DNA of 64,000 nt. It comes from Neptunicoccus sediminis. Lineage in GTDB: Bacteria; Pseudomonadota; Alphaproteobacteria; Rhodobacterales; Rhodobacteraceae. The notes below the pieces were generated by a model. The model was given only the letters and a program-made list of their open reading frames with translations, ran no database searches and was not told the DNA's origin. Both the position numbers and the translations under genes were made by a program. Positions within the stretch are counted from its first letter, which is position 1. Every line of letters begins with the position of its first letter. Shown here one piece after another: positions 1 through 9,156 of the stretch. The stretch is from assembly GCF_001719615.1 (NCBI RefSeq), contig NZ_MDVX01000011.1, forward strand, positions 229,102 through 293,101, written 5' to 3'.

Positions 1-900
1 TTTGTAAAGGCCCTGAATACGCGCCATCACAGGGCGTTCGCCGGTGCCGATGGTCTTGCCGTCGATCTGCGCTACAGGGGTTTGCGCACCAAAGGTTCCG
101 GTCAGAAATGCCTCATCCGCGCTATAGGCTTCATAAAGCGAATAGTTCTTTTCATAGACCGGAATGTCATTTTCGCGGCACAGATCAATGACCTTTTGAC
201 GGGTCACACCGTTCATGCAGTAATCGCCGGTAGAGGTCCAAACCTCGCCCTTGCGCACGATGAAAAAGTTACAGGCGTTGGTGGTGTTCACAAAGCCGTG
301 CGGGTCCAGCATCAGCCCTTCATCCGCACCGGCCTGTTCTGCCTGCAAACAGGCAATCACGCAGTTCAGCTTGGAGTGGCTGTTGAATTTCGCGTCCTGA
401 CTGTTGGGCAGGCCGCGCACCTGCGGCACAGCGGCCAGACGGATACCCGCACTGTGCAGACTGTCGACCGGCTTGGAATGCTCCATGATGATCACCAGCG
501 TCGGACCGGAGCGGCTGAGCGAGGGATGCTGGAAGGGTTTGACCTTGGTGCCCCGCGTCAGCATCAGGCGGCAGTGCACATCCGTGGTCATATCGTTCGC
601 AGCAGCGGTTTTGCGCAACGCCTCCAGAATGCCCGCGCGATCCATCCCCACATCCAGCGAGACCGCTTTGCAAGAGCCGAAAAACCGGTCCATATGTTCG
701 TCAAAGAAGGTCCAGACCCCGTCATAAAGCCGCATGCCCTCCCACATCCCATCCCCGAGCATGAAGCCGCTGTCATAGACCGAGACTTTGGCCTCGTCGC
801 GATGGAACAATTCGCCGTTGATGTAGATTTTAATGTCCTTGTTGCGAATATCTTCGTCCGCGTCATGGGTGGTGTGGCTGGCGGCTGTCGAGTCGGTCAT
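1..900 (-). CDS. Class IV (branched-chain/D-amino acid type) aminotransferase, 3' end outside window
   Basis: PLP-dependent fold-type IV aminotransferase that would transfer an amino group between an amino acid and a 2-oxo acid in the cytosol. The frame is open for 300 codons from ATG at 898-900 to the left edge, so the C-terminus is missing. Visible family signatures are the VYDSGFMLGDG stretch near residues 41-51, the candidate PLP lysine K177 in SHSKLN, and the downstream TNACNFFIV and GTFGAQTPV segments of the BCAT/D-amino-acid-transaminase family. It is divergent from a GntR regulator and close to kynureninase, which suggests amino acid catabolism. Substrate preference (branched-chain or D-amino acid) cannot be read from the sequence. 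Confidence 0.88.
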   Translation of the reverse strand, partial: MTDSTAASHTTHDADEDIRNKDIKIYINGELFHRDEAKVSVYDSGFMLGDGMWEGMRLYDGVWTFFDEHMDRFFGSCKAVSLDVGMDRAGILEALRKTAAANDMTTDVHCRLMLTRGTKVKPFQHPSLSRSGPTLVIIMEHSKPVDSLHSAGIRLAAVPQVRGLPNSQDAKFNSHSKLNCVIACLQAEQAGADEGLMLDPHGFVNTTNACNFFIVRKGEVWTSTGDYCMNGVTRQKVIDLCRENDIPVYEKNYSLYEAYSADEAFLTGTFGAQTPVAQIDGKTIGTGERPVMARIQGLYK

Positions 901-968
901 TTGCGGGTCACTCTTTGTTCTGGAATTGCAGGATCGGTGTTCCGCGCAAGATGACCCCCGATTGTCGG

Positions 969-980
969 ATTGTCAACAAT
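969..980. promoter_or_regulatory. Palindrome ATTGT-CA-ACAAT in divergent promoter region
   Basis: A perfect inverted repeat of 5-bp arms with a 2-bp centre lies between the aminotransferase start (900) and the GntR start (1132). It is a possible operator for the leftward aminotransferase promoter. It is short enough to occur by chance. Confidence 0.25.
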
Positions 981-1063
981 TCGGCTTTGGTCCGGTGCGC
1001 CCTGATCAGGTTCGGGTTGCTTACTTGTGGCCAAAGCGAAAACTTCTGATTGTCCTGCGGGGG

Positions 1064-1106
1064 GCGATATATATACTCGGGCTAAATGCGCTGTGGAATA
1101 TATCGC
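1064..1106. promoter_or_regulatory. Long inverted repeat GCGATATAT...ATATATCGC upstream of gntR
   Basis: The two 9-bp arms (1064-1072 and 1098-1106) are perfect inverted copies separated by 25 bp, ending about 25 bp before the GntR start codon. AT-steps of the same kind recur upstream of kynureninase at 3120-3128 and 3148-3159, so they may be operator half-sites for this regulator. This is inference from motif sharing only. Confidence 0.4.
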
Positions 1107-1131
1107 GGCCATCTTGCAGGAGCCGTCCACC

Positions 1132-1845
1132 GTGTCCAAGACTGACGATGCCTATCACGCTCTTAAACAGGATATTCTGTTCACGCGACTGGCGCCTGAC
1201 ACGCCGTTAAATCTCAAAAAACTCGGTGCCCAATACGGGTTCGGATGGACCCCCATGCGCGAGGCGCTGGCGCGTCTGGAATCCGAACAACTGGTCCATT
1301 CACGGGAGAATCGCGGGTTTATCGTGGCACCCGTGTCAGAGGCAGAGTTACACGACCTGACTAATGCGCGCCAGACTGTTGAACTGGCCATGCTGCGCGA
1401 TGCGATGGAACAGGGCGGCGAGGACTGGGAAGAATCTATTGTAACGGCCCATTTCCGTCTGGGGCGTTTCAAGGTGGATGCTGGGCAACTGACCGAGGCA
1501 GATTTTGACGCTTGGGAGACGCTCCACGACAGGTTTCACCGCGCCTTGCTTGCGGCGAGTCCGTCCAAAACGCTGCATTACTTTTACGATCACGTGAACG
1601 CGCAATTGCTGCGGCACCGCAAATACCTTGCCATCAGTCCGGCCATTCGTGCCGCGCAAACAGACGGGGCAGAGCGTGACGCCGTTGTTGCCCGTCTTGC
1701 AGAGGCGCTGTCCCTTGAAGGACATACAGCGATCATGGAAGCGGTAATCGACCGGGACAAAAAACGCGCCGAACAGTTGCTCGGCGCGCATATTGAACTG
1801 ACGCGTCAGGTGTTTACAGCCGCAACCGGCGTGGCGGTCAGGTAA
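1132..1845 (+). CDS. GntR-family (FadR/FCD subfamily) transcriptional regulator
   Basis: Cytosolic DNA-binding regulator of about 237 residues, the usual size for FCD-type GntR proteins. The N-terminal winged helix runs through residues 5-70 (AYHALKQDIL, then WTPMREALARLESEQLV as the recognition part, then GFIVAPVS). It is followed by an all-helical ligand-binding domain with histidines in the FHRALL and AHIEL contexts. I chose GTG 1132 because AGGAG lies about 10 bp upstream and the product then begins right before the helix-turn-helix. An in-frame GTG at 1027 would add 35 residues unlike the family. It sits between an aminotransferase and kynureninase, and its 3' end overlaps the convergent kynU by 8 bp. 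Likely controls one or both. Confidence 0.85.
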   Translation: MSKTDDAYHALKQDILFTRLAPDTPLNLKKLGAQYGFGWTPMREALARLESEQLVHSRENRGFIVAPVSEAELHDLTNARQTVELAMLRDAMEQGGEDWEESIVTAHFRLGRFKVDAGQLTEADFDAWETLHDRFHRALLAASPSKTLHYFYDHVNAQLLRHRKYLAISPAIRAAQTDGAERDAVVARLAEALSLEGHTAIMEAVIDRDKKRAEQLLGAHIELTRQVFTAATGVAVR

Positions 1846-3088
1846 CGGCCTGACGGGTTTTGAATTTCTCCTGATCCCACTCGTTTGTCTCCATGATCTC
1901 GCGCAGGTGACGGACCGAGTTCCAGATGTCCAGATAGGTCACATAAGGTGCCGCAAAACCGAACCGCAGGATGTCAGGCGCGCGGAAATCCCCGATGACG
2001 CCGCGCGCAATCAACGCCTGCATGATCGGATACCCCTCGGCGTGGGTCAGGGAAACCTGACTGCCCCGCTTGGCCCCGTCCCGCGGGCTGGCCAGTTCAA
2101 AGCCCATACCCGCCAGTTCCTGTTCCACCAGCGCGATGAACAGGTCGCCAAGCTGCTGGTTCTTTTTGCGAAGCGCTGTCATATCCACATCAGCAAAAAC
2201 CCCGAGTGCTTCTTCCAGCGCGATCAGGCCCAGCTGCGAGGCTGTGCCGGTCAGCATCCGGTCGATCTTGGCGTGGGGTTCATAGCCTTGGGTGAATTCA
2301 AACGGTTTGGCATGGCCGTGCCAACCGGTCAGCGGCTGGTGCATATCGGACAGGTGGCGGGTAGCCACAAACAGGAACGCGGGCGCACCCGGTCCACCGT
2401 TCAGGTACTTATATCCGCAGCCCACAGCGAAATCCGCATTGCAGCCGTTCAGGTCCACGGGCAGCGTACCGGCGGAATGGGCCAGATCCCAGATCACAAG
2501 CCCCCCGAGCGCCTGCGCCTGCGCGGTGATGCCTTTCATGTCGTAGATGCGGCCCGTTTTGTAATGCACATGGGTCAGTTGCACAGCAGCAAGGCTCTCG
2601 CCAGCCTCGGCAATGGCTTGTTCCACCTCTTCAGGTGCGACGCAGCGCAGTTCGCAGCCCATCATATCGGCAACTTCGGCGTTGATATAAACGTCGGTTG
2701 GAAAGTTACCCTTTTCAGAGATGATGACCTTGCGATCCTTGCGCATCCGCAGCGCCCCGACGAGCACTTTATAAAGGTTCACAGAGGTAGAGTCGCAAAC
2801 GATGACTTCATCCGCTTCGGCGCCGATCAGACGGGCAATCGCCGCGCCGGTTCTTTGGGGGGCCGGATACCAATCCGCGTCATTCCAGCTGCGGATAAGA
2901 CCTTTGCCCCATTCCTCTGTCACTGCTTTTTGCAGCCGCGCATCAACGCCTTTGGGCAGCGCACCAAGAGAGTTGCCGTCGAGATAGATCACGTCTTCGG
3001 GCAATTCAAAGCGATCTTTCAAATGGGCCATAGGGTCGCTGGCGTCCATCTTTTCGATCAATTCACGGGTGTAGGTCTGTTGGGTCAT
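1838..3088 (-). CDS. kynU: Kynureninase
   Basis: PLP-dependent hydrolase cleaving L-kynurenine (or 3-hydroxykynurenine) to anthranilate (or 3-hydroxyanthranilate) and alanine in tryptophan degradation. The 416-residue length is normal. Signatures are the N-terminal YLDGNSLG (35-42), the PLP phosphate region CDSTSVNLYK, the cofactor-ring motif WDLAHSAG (200-207) and the Schiff-base lysine K227 in GYKYLNGGPG. ATG 3088 has GGAG about 8 bp upstream. No tryptophan dioxygenase or formamidase gene is adjacent, so this may be a kynurenine salvage step fed by import. An AT-rich region with palindromes lies in its promoter and a GntR gene converges on it. Confidence 0.96.
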   Translation of the reverse strand: MTQQTYTRELIEKMDASDPMAHLKDRFELPEDVIYLDGNSLGALPKGVDARLQKAVTEEWGKGLIRSWNDADWYPAPQRTGAAIARLIGAEADEVIVCDSTSVNLYKVLVGALRMRKDRKVIISEKGNFPTDVYINAEVADMMGCELRCVAPEEVEQAIAEAGESLAAVQLTHVHYKTGRIYDMKGITAQAQALGGLVIWDLAHSAGTLPVDLNGCNADFAVGCGYKYLNGGPGAPAFLFVATRHLSDMHQPLTGWHGHAKPFEFTQGYEPHAKIDRMLTGTASQLGLIALEEALGVFADVDMTALRKKNQQLGDLFIALVEQELAGMGFELASPRDGAKRGSQVSLTHAEGYPIMQALIARGVIGDFRAPDILRFGFAAPYVTYLDIWNSVRHLREIMETNEWDQEKFKTRQAVT

Positions 3089-3117
3089 GTCGGGCTCCGG
3101 TGAGGGTTGTGGGTGTC

Positions 3118-3159
3118 TCTATATATATTGTACGGTGAATTTCAATGATTATATATAAT
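3118..3159. promoter_or_regulatory. kynU promoter region with AT palindromes
   Basis: Upstream of kynU are the alternating run TATATATAT (3120-3128) and a perfect 12-bp palindrome ATTATATATAAT (3148-3159). They resemble the ATATAT arms upstream of the GntR gene at 1064-1106, so they are candidate binding sites of that regulator, and one may also be part of the core promoter. Confidence 0.4.
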
Positions 3160-3200
3160 TTTTCTAACGACCCGGTCCGGAGTTCGCAAAACCCCCTTAA

Positions 3201-3231
3201 ACGAAAAAGGACCGCACAGTGGCGGTCCTTT
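3201..3231 (-). terminator. Rho-independent terminator of the dpp-ggt-M20 operon
   Basis: A perfect 10-bp stem (AAAGGACCGC at 3206-3215 with GCGGTCCTTT at 3222-3231) encloses a 6-nt loop. On the minus strand it is followed by a short T run. It lies 26 bp after the stop of the M20 peptidase gene, so it closes the leftward peptide operon before the kynU promoter. Confidence 0.85.
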
Positions 3232-3256
3232 CTAACGTTTCGGGTGAGGACACCCT

Positions 3257-4654
3257 TTAGATTTTTGCAGGCACAGCATCCTTATCTGCGCCGATGTCCC
3301 AAAACAGACCTGCCATCACTTGCAACGCATCACGGCAAACGGGTTTAAGCACATGCTCGTTCGGGGCATGTTGCGAACACCCGCGATAGCTGTGGGGGAC
3401 CCAGACGGTCGGAAGTTCCAGCACTTCGCTGAACGTGTCGTTCGGCAGCGACCCTGCGAGATTGGGCAGCACATGGGGTTCCTGCCCTGCGGTGCGGGTC
3501 AGGCTGTTCTTTACATAGGCCACCCAAGGATGGTTCGGGTCCAAACGGGTCGCCGCAAAGAATCCCCGATCCTGCGGGGTGATTTTCACATCCTCATACC
3601 CGTTTGCGTCCAGATGGCGGCGCAGGGCGGGCAGGATGTCGTCTGTTTCCGTTCCAACCACGTAGCGCAACTGACAGGTGGCCCGCGCAGAGGCGGAGAT
3701 GGCATTTACCGGCGCTTCGGGCACGCCAGAGGTCATGGCGAGTACTGCAAAGCTGTTCCAGCCGTAAACCCGTTCCGCAGGGGTAAGGCTCTCCTCGCCC
3801 CAATCCGCATTGACCTCGGGGCCGTCCCCTTCGGACACCGGCAGGTCTTTGAGGGCGGCGCGAATATCATCTGTCAGGCTGGTCGGACGCCACTCGGGGA
3901 TCTGGATCTGGCCGCGTCGGTCACATATCGTTGCCAGCGCATGGGACAGGATCATCGCAGGATCCGCAAGCAATCCGCCCCAATTCCCCGAATGATGCGC
4001 TCCTTCACGCAACTCAAGCGTCAGATCAAAGCCGATACCGCCCCGTGACCCCATAAACATGGTCGGACGGTCCGGTTGCAATCGCGGCCCGTCAGATGCG
4101 ATCAGTACATCGGCGGACAGGCGGTCTTTTTGCGCGTTGAAAAATTCACGCAGACCGGCAGAGCCTGTTTCCTCGCTCATCTCGATCACGATTTTGACGT
4201 TAAAACCAAGGGAGCCACGCTCTGCCAGAACGGTTTCCAGCGCCGCGATATTGATCAGGTGTTGGCCCTTGTTGTCCGCCGTGCCACGCCCGTAAAGCCG
4301 CTCGCCCTCTTCAACCAGCTTGAAAGGATGCAGACCCTCGCGCCACTGTTCGGTTTGGGCGCGGATCACATCGCCGTGGCCATAGGTCAGAACCGTGGTC
4401 AGGGCAGGATCTTCGATCCGCTCCCCGATCAGCAGCGGACCGCCGGCGGGGTTGGGGTTTGGGAAGATCTCGCAGGTGAAACCGGCAGCTTCCAGACGGG
4501 GCTGCATGGTTTTTTCAAGGTACAGTCCCAGTTCTTCCTTGCGCTCGGGGTTCTGGCTTTCGGTTTCGTGAGAGACCAGCTCGGCCAGTTCGGACTGGAA
4601 AGTGCCATTGTCAAAATAGCTGCTGATACGTTCTATTGCTGCGTCGCGGGTCAT
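3257..4654 (-). CDS. M20-family metallopeptidase (dipeptidase/carboxypeptidase type)
   Basis: Zinc-dependent M20 peptidase of 465 residues, probably cytosolic since no signal peptide is seen. Metal and catalytic signatures appear in order: YGHGDVI (first His), GRGTADNKG (bridging Asp), EMSEETGS (catalytic and metal Glu pair), IASDGPR (Asp) and a C-terminal QHAPNEH (His). ATG 4654 overlaps the gamma-glutamyltransferase stop as ATGA and has a GAGGATC ribosome site, so the upstream in-frame start is rejected. As last gene of the dpp-ggt operon it probably hydrolyses imported dipeptides, for example Cys-Gly left after gamma-glutamyl removal. Exact specificity is not visible. Confidence 0.9.
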   Translation of the reverse strand: MTRDAAIERISSYFDNGTFQSELAELVSHETESQNPERKEELGLYLEKTMQPRLEAAGFTCEIFPNPNPAGGPLLIGERIEDPALTTVLTYGHGDVIRAQTEQWREGLHPFKLVEEGERLYGRGTADNKGQHLINIAALETVLAERGSLGFNVKIVIEMSEETGSAGLREFFNAQKDRLSADVLIASDGPRLQPDRPTMFMGSRGGIGFDLTLELREGAHHSGNWGGLLADPAMILSHALATICDRRGQIQIPEWRPTSLTDDIRAALKDLPVSEGDGPEVNADWGEESLTPAERVYGWNSFAVLAMTSGVPEAPVNAISASARATCQLRYVVGTETDDILPALRRHLDANGYEDVKITPQDRGFFAATRLDPNHPWVAYVKNSLTRTAGQEPHVLPNLAGSLPNDTFSEVLELPTVWVPHSYRGCSQHAPNEHVLKPVCRDALQVMAGLFWDIGADKDAVPAKI

Positions 4655-6234
4655 ATCTGATCCTCGGATATTGCATCGCCCCACGGCGACATGATTTCGG
4701 TGCAGCCGGCATTTTTCCCGTTCCGTCGCATGACACCTGCGGTGCAGGCAAAAGCGTAGGGAAAGATCGTCCGGCGGGTGGTGTGGATCGGGTGTTTCTC
4801 TGCCAGTCCGGCCTGAACATCCGCTGGCAGACTGTCGTCCACCACCACGGTATCCCCGCCCGACACATCAATGCGCGGGTGGTGAAACGCGTCCGACAGG
4901 GACATGCCGTAATCGCTGACAAAAGACGAAAGCTGAGATACAGCGCCAACGATCTTGCGCCCGCCCGATGCGCCAAAGGCAAAGCGTGCGCCATCGCCGG
5001 TTTCCCCGATCACAGGGCAGACATTCATCAGACAGGGTTTGCCCGCGGCCAGAGAGTTCGGCTTGCCCTGTGTCGGGTCGAACCACATGATGCCGTTGTT
5101 CATCAGAAAGCCGGTAGAGGGAGACACAACACGGCTGCCGAAAATCGACAGCAGGGTCTGGGTCTGGGCGACCATATTGCCGTGACGGTCCACAACCGAA
5201 AAATGCGTGGTGCAACCGGGGGCTTCGGGGGATTCCCCGTCATGACCCATCTCAGCCAGTCGTTTGGCATAGGCCGCTTTCAGCCCGTCCACATAGGCGG
5301 CATAGGCCGCTCCGTCCGGCGTTGTGCCATTCATCGTCGCAGGGTCGAGGTGTTGGAACACCTGCTGGAAGGTCGGACCAGCGGTCAGACCGGGCAGAAC
5401 GTTGAATTTCGCGCTGCCGTGGCTGAATTGCAGCGGCGCATGAAAACTGGCGTTATAGGCACGCAGGTCCTCATGGCTCAGACTGCCACCTTTGGCCTGA
5501 ACATCCGCAGCCATCATGGCCCCCAGATCGCCGTCGTAAAGGGTGCGGTGGCCGTTTTCCGCAATCTCTGCAAGGGACTGGCCCATAGCCTTCATGTCCA
5601 GACGTTTTTCAGCAACGCTGGTCCATCCGGCAATGGTCGGCCACTGGCCGTCCTCCAGAAACAGCGCAGCCGCATCAGGGTCTTGCGCCAGCGCGCGGGT
5701 GGTAGAAGCGATGATCAGCGCCGCGTACCAGTCCACATAAAGACCCTCATGAGCCAGATCGACTGCAGGCTGCACCAGATCGCGCCAAGGCATTTTGCCA
5801 AACCGTTCGTGCGCTTTGCCCACGCCATCCACAAGCCCCGGTACGGCGATGGATTTGGCACCCTGAACGTTGCGGTCGTCCACAACCTTTTCCCATGGGA
5901 ACAGGTCATCGGCCTTGCCCGCACCCGACAAAGGATAATCGGCAATGTCGAGGTTCTTGGGAGAGCGCATCCCGTAGTTAAGCGCGTAAGCCTTTTGTTC
6001 GTCCGCGCGCCAGAGCATCATCGCCCCGCCACCGGCAGGGCCTGACATCCAGGGTTCTACAACACCGATCGCAAAGGAGACAGCCGTGGCCGCATCCACC
6101 GCATCGCCCCCCGCCGCGAGCACTTCGGCCCCGATACGGGCCGCGCGGGAATGCTGTGCCGCAACCACGCCGTGCTCGGTTTCGATCACGGTCTTGCGAA
6201 TTGTCTGGCTGTTAGAGAGGTTGGGGATCATCAC
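4651..6234 (-). CDS. ggt: Gamma-glutamyltransferase family protein
   Basis: N-terminal nucleophile hydrolase that cleaves gamma-glutamyl bonds (glutathione and related peptides) and matures by self-cleavage. The autocleavage/nucleophile site is Thr342 in CTTHFSVVD. The N-terminal subunit contains [17 protein letters not shown] (57-73), and the small subunit has NNGIMWFDP and FGASGGRKI, the glutamate-binding region. The length of about 527 residues is slightly short of the E. coli enzyme because there is no signal peptide. This points to a cytoplasmic enzyme acting after import, unlike the periplasmic E. coli GGT. GTG 6234 (or ATG 6231) overlaps the dppF stop, so translation is coupled. It lies between the peptide importer and an M20 peptidase. 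Confidence 0.92.
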   Translation of the reverse strand: MMIPNLSNSQTIRKTVIETEHGVVAAQHSRAARIGAEVLAAGGDAVDAATAVSFAIGVVEPWMSGPAGGGAMMLWRADEQKAYALNYGMRSPKNLDIADYPLSGAGKADDLFPWEKVVDDRNVQGAKSIAVPGLVDGVGKAHERFGKMPWRDLVQPAVDLAHEGLYVDWYAALIIASTTRALAQDPDAAALFLEDGQWPTIAGWTSVAEKRLDMKAMGQSLAEIAENGHRTLYDGDLGAMMAADVQAKGGSLSHEDLRAYNASFHAPLQFSHGSAKFNVLPGLTAGPTFQQVFQHLDPATMNGTTPDGAAYAAYVDGLKAAYAKRLAEMGHDGESPEAPGCTTHFSVVDRHGNMVAQTQTLLSIFGSRVVSPSTGFLMNNGIMWFDPTQGKPNSLAAGKPCLMNVCPVIGETGDGARFAFGASGGRKIVGAVSQLSSFVSDYGMSLSDAFHHPRIDVSGGDTVVVDDSLPADVQAGLAEKHPIHTTRRTIFPYAFACTAGVMRRNGKNAGCTEIMSPWGDAISEDQI

Positions 6235-7247
6235 ACAGCCTCCCGCACCAGTGGTGCGCCGGTGTTATACCCGTTTTCCGTGTCGAACAGGTGACATTCC
6301 ACATGGCCTTCCGGTGTAGGAACCGGGCGCGGTGCAATCTCTGCGCAGTGGGTCATGGCCATCGGACAGCGGGGGTGGAAATGACAGCCGCTTGGCGGGG
6401 CGATGGGGTTCGGATACTCCATCCCGAGTTCGGTGTCCGGCACGCCTTTGCCCGCTTCCGGTGTCAGCACCGATTTCAGCAAAGCCTGCGTGTATGGGTG
6501 TCCCGAAGTATCGAACAACCCGCCCACGGACGATTCTTCAACGATCCGGCCAAGATACATCACAGCCACGCGGGTGGCGAGATGTTCGACAACGGCAAGA
6601 TCGTGACTAATGAACAGGTAGGTCAGGTTAAACTCGGCCCGCAAGTCGTTCAGAAGGTTGAGGATCTGGCTTTGCACCGACACGTCAAGCGCGGAGGTCG
6701 GCTCGTCGCAAATCACGATTTCCGGCTTCATGATTAGCGCCCGCGCGATGGCTACGCGCTGGCGCTGGCCGCCGGACATCTGGCTTGGATAGGTGCGCAT
6801 CACCCGTTGTGGCAGGCCGACGATATCCAGAATCTCCCGAACGGCCTTATCCTGTGAATTACTGTCGCCAATGTGATGCACCCGCAGGGGCAGCGAGATA
6901 ATATCCTCGATAGATTTGCGCGGGTTGAGAGAGGAATACGGATCCTGAAAGATCGGCTGGATCCGGCGGGCGAGCGTTCGCCTGTCCGTTGCGCCGATGA
7001 CTTCGCCGTCGACCCGCACTTCCCCTTTCGTCGGGTCTTCAAGGCCCAGCAGGATTTTGGCGAGCGTGGACTTCCCGCAGCCGGATTCACCGACAAGGCC
7101 AAGGACCTCCCCCCGTTTGAGGGAGAGAGACACATCATTGATCGCCTTTAGCGGCTTGGGCTTGCCAAACATCCCCTGTTTAACGGTGTAGGTTTTGGAA
7201 ACGTTGCGCAGTTCCAGCACCGGCTGGTTTGTGTCGGGATTGCTCAT
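6231..7247 (-). CDS. dppF: Oligopeptide/dipeptide ABC transporter ATP-binding protein (DppF/OppF type)
   Basis: Second nucleotide-binding subunit of the peptide importer, on the cytoplasmic face of the membrane. Walker A is [12 protein letters not shown] near residue 52, the Q-loop is IFQDPYSSLNPRKS, the ABC signature is [15 protein letters not shown], and Walker B is IVICDEPTSALDVS. The C-terminal oligopeptide extension ends in CHFHPRCPMA, the cysteine/histidine segment typical of Opp/Dpp ATPases. Its 338 residues are the normal length. It overlaps dppD by ATGA. Symbol by family: substrate could be peptides, glutathione or other di/oligopeptide-like solutes. Confidence 0.9.
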   Translation of the reverse strand: MSNPDTNQPVLELRNVSKTYTVKQGMFGKPKPLKAINDVSLSLKRGEVLGLVGESGCGKSTLAKILLGLEDPTKGEVRVDGEVIGATDRRTLARRIQPIFQDPYSSLNPRKSIEDIISLPLRVHHIGDSNSQDKAVREILDIVGLPQRVMRTYPSQMSGGQRQRVAIARALIMKPEIVICDEPTSALDVSVQSQILNLLNDLRAEFNLTYLFISHDLAVVEHLATRVAVMYLGRIVEESSVGGLFDTSGHPYTQALLKSVLTPEAGKGVPDTELGMEYPNPIAPPSGCHFHPRCPMAMTHCAEIAPRPVPTPEGHVECHLFDTENGYNTGAPLVREAV

Positions 7248-8239
7248 ACGGCGGTCTCCGCGGTTTGGTGGCCTGTCTCATGGACGCAGCGGAAACGGTG
7301 GTTCTCCGCAGGCTTTCTATGGGGGATTGCGTCGCGGCAGGCCGCAACAGCATGATCGCAACGGGTGCGGAAAGGGCAGCCGGTTACACCGCCCACAAGG
7401 TTTGGCACGATGCCCGGAATAGTGCCAAGTCGCGCACCCCGTTCGGTTTTACCCGGTTGCGGGATACAGCGCAGCAGGCCACGGGTGTAGGGGTGCATCG
7501 GCGCGTTGAACACTTGTTCCGCCGATCCGGTTTCCACCAGTTCACCCGCATACATCACCGCGACTTTATCCGCGACACGGGCCACAACGCCCAGATCGTG
7601 CGTGATCAGGATCATCGCCATATTCATTTCCCGCCCGAGGTCCACCAGCAGACGCAGGATTTGCGCCTGAATGGTCACATCAAGCGCGGTCGTAGGTTCG
7701 TCCGCGATGATCAGTTCGGGTTCGCACATCAGCGCCATTGCGATCATGACACGCTGGCGCAGACCCCCCGAAAGCTGGTGGGGATATTGCGACAGGCGGC
7801 TTTCGGCGGCGGTAATGCCAACCTTTTCCAACAGCTCTACAGCACGGGCGCGGGCCGCGTCTTTGCCGACATTACGGTGCAATAGCAGCGCTTCCATCAA
7901 CTGGTTGCCGATGGTGAAGGCAGGATTGAGCGAGGTCATCGGCTCTTGAAAGATCATCGCCATCCGGTCGCCGCGCAGGGCACGCATGGTTTTGTTGTTG
8001 GCTTTGGTCAGGTCGATGCCGTCAAATTCCATCTGCGTGGCGGTGCGTTTGATCCGCCCGCCCAGCAACCCCATCAGCGCAAGCGAGGTCAGGGATTTCC
8101 CCGATCCGCTTTCGCCAACGATACACAGGGTTTCCCCGCGGTTGAGGTCAAAATCAATGCCGCGCACCGCATTCAGAGTGCCCCCACCGACCGGAATGTC
8201 GATGGTCAGGTCTTTTACGCGCAAAAGTGGACTGTTCAT
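7244..8239 (-). CDS. dppD: Oligopeptide/dipeptide ABC transporter ATP-binding protein (DppD/OppD type)
   Basis: First nucleotide-binding subunit of the peptide importer. It has Walker A GESGSGKSLTSLAL, Q-loop IFQEPMTSLNPAF, signature LSGGLRQRVMIAMAL, Walker B LIIADEPTTALDVT and a C-terminal PFRTRCDHAV cysteine segment. Start ATG 8239 is preferred over the upstream in-frame codon at 8275 because a GGAG site lies 8 bp before it and the product begins directly at MNSPLLRVKDLTID. It starts 4 bp after the dppC stop and ends overlapping dppF. Confidence 0.9.
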   Translation of the reverse strand: MNSPLLRVKDLTIDIPVGGGTLNAVRGIDFDLNRGETLCIVGESGSGKSLTSLALMGLLGGRIKRTATQMEFDGIDLTKANNKTMRALRGDRMAMIFQEPMTSLNPAFTIGNQLMEALLLHRNVGKDAARARAVELLEKVGITAAESRLSQYPHQLSGGLRQRVMIAMALMCEPELIIADEPTTALDVTIQAQILRLLVDLGREMNMAMILITHDLGVVARVADKVAVMYAGELVETGSAEQVFNAPMHPYTRGLLRCIPQPGKTERGARLGTIPGIVPNLVGGVTGCPFRTRCDHAVAACRDAIPHRKPAENHRFRCVHETGHQTAETAV

Positions 8240-8243
8240 CAGT

Positions 8244-9155
8244 TTAACTCCGGTTTTCTGGGGCAGTGACGTCACGCAGACCGTCGCCCATCAGGTTGAT
8301 CGCCAGAACCAACACAAACAATACGGCACCCGGTATCAGGACCATCCAAGGCTCGAACAGCATCATGTTCTTGCCTTCGGACACCATCAGACCCCAGCTT
8401 GGGGTGGGGGGTTGTACGCCTAGACCCAGAAACGACAGTGCCGCTTCCAAAAGGATGGCATGGGCCATTTCAAGGGTCATCACAACGATCAGATTGTTGG
8501 CGATGTTGGGCATGATTTCGGACATCAGCACACGGGGGGTGGAACAACCGACGGCCTTGGCCGCTGCTACATATTCGCGGCCCCGCACCTGCAAGGTGCT
8601 GGAGCGCATCACAACCGCAAAACGATCCCAAAGCAGCAGACCGAGAACCACGATCACCACTTGCAACGATCCGCCAAGGATCGCCACAACCGCCAGCGCT
8701 ACCAGAACCACCGGCATCGCCAGACGCACGTTGATCAGATAGGTCACAACGGCGTCAACCTTGCCGCCGAAATAACCGGCTGCGACACCCATTGCAGTGC
8801 CGATCACGCCGGAAATCGTGGCCGCGACCAGACCGATCAGCAGCGAAACCCGCGCGCCATAGATCAGGCGGGACAGGTAATCCCGCCCCAGATGGTCGGT
8901 GCCAAGGGGATGTTCCCAAGTGCCACCCAGAAACACCGGCGGTTTCATCCGTGCCATCAGGCTTTGGGCATAGGGGTCATGGGGTGCCAGCAAGGGGGCA
9001 AAAATCGCCACAAGCACCAGTAGTCCGAGTACGACGACACCGATCATCAGACCCTGATGGCCGAAAATCCGTTTACGCAGCATTTGTCCCGGTGTGGGAC
9101 CGACAATGGCCTCCAGCATGGGGTCGGTTGGCATGTTTGTTGTTGCGTCGCTCAT
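8244..9155 (-). CDS. dppC: Dipeptide ABC transporter permease (DppC type)
   Basis: Inner-membrane permease of 303 residues. A cytoplasmic N-terminus is followed by the first helix (GLMIGVVVLGLLVLVAIFAPLLAPHDPY, about 35-62), the OppC-type region APHDPY...HPLGTDHLGRDYLSRLIYGARVS, then five further hydrophobic segments with the EAA-like coupling loop EYVAAAKAVGCSTPRVLMSEIMPN. It is one base downstream of dppB and is followed by dppD. Confidence 0.92.
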   Translation of the reverse strand: MSDATTNMPTDPMLEAIVGPTPGQMLRKRIFGHQGLMIGVVVLGLLVLVAIFAPLLAPHDPYAQSLMARMKPPVFLGGTWEHPLGTDHLGRDYLSRLIYGARVSLLIGLVAATISGVIGTAMGVAAGYFGGKVDAVVTYLINVRLAMPVVLVALAVVAILGGSLQVVIVVLGLLLWDRFAVVMRSSTLQVRGREYVAAAKAVGCSTPRVLMSEIMPNIANNLIVVMTLEMAHAILLEAALSFLGLGVQPPTPSWGLMVSEGKNMMLFEPWMVLIPGAVLFVLVLAINLMGDGLRDVTAPENRS

Positions 9156-9156
9156 A

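Noticed and set aside
1907..3103. 398-codon plus-strand frame opposite kynU
   Set aside because: Shadow of kynU; composition is His/Gln/Arg-rich as expected from antisense and shows no family motif.
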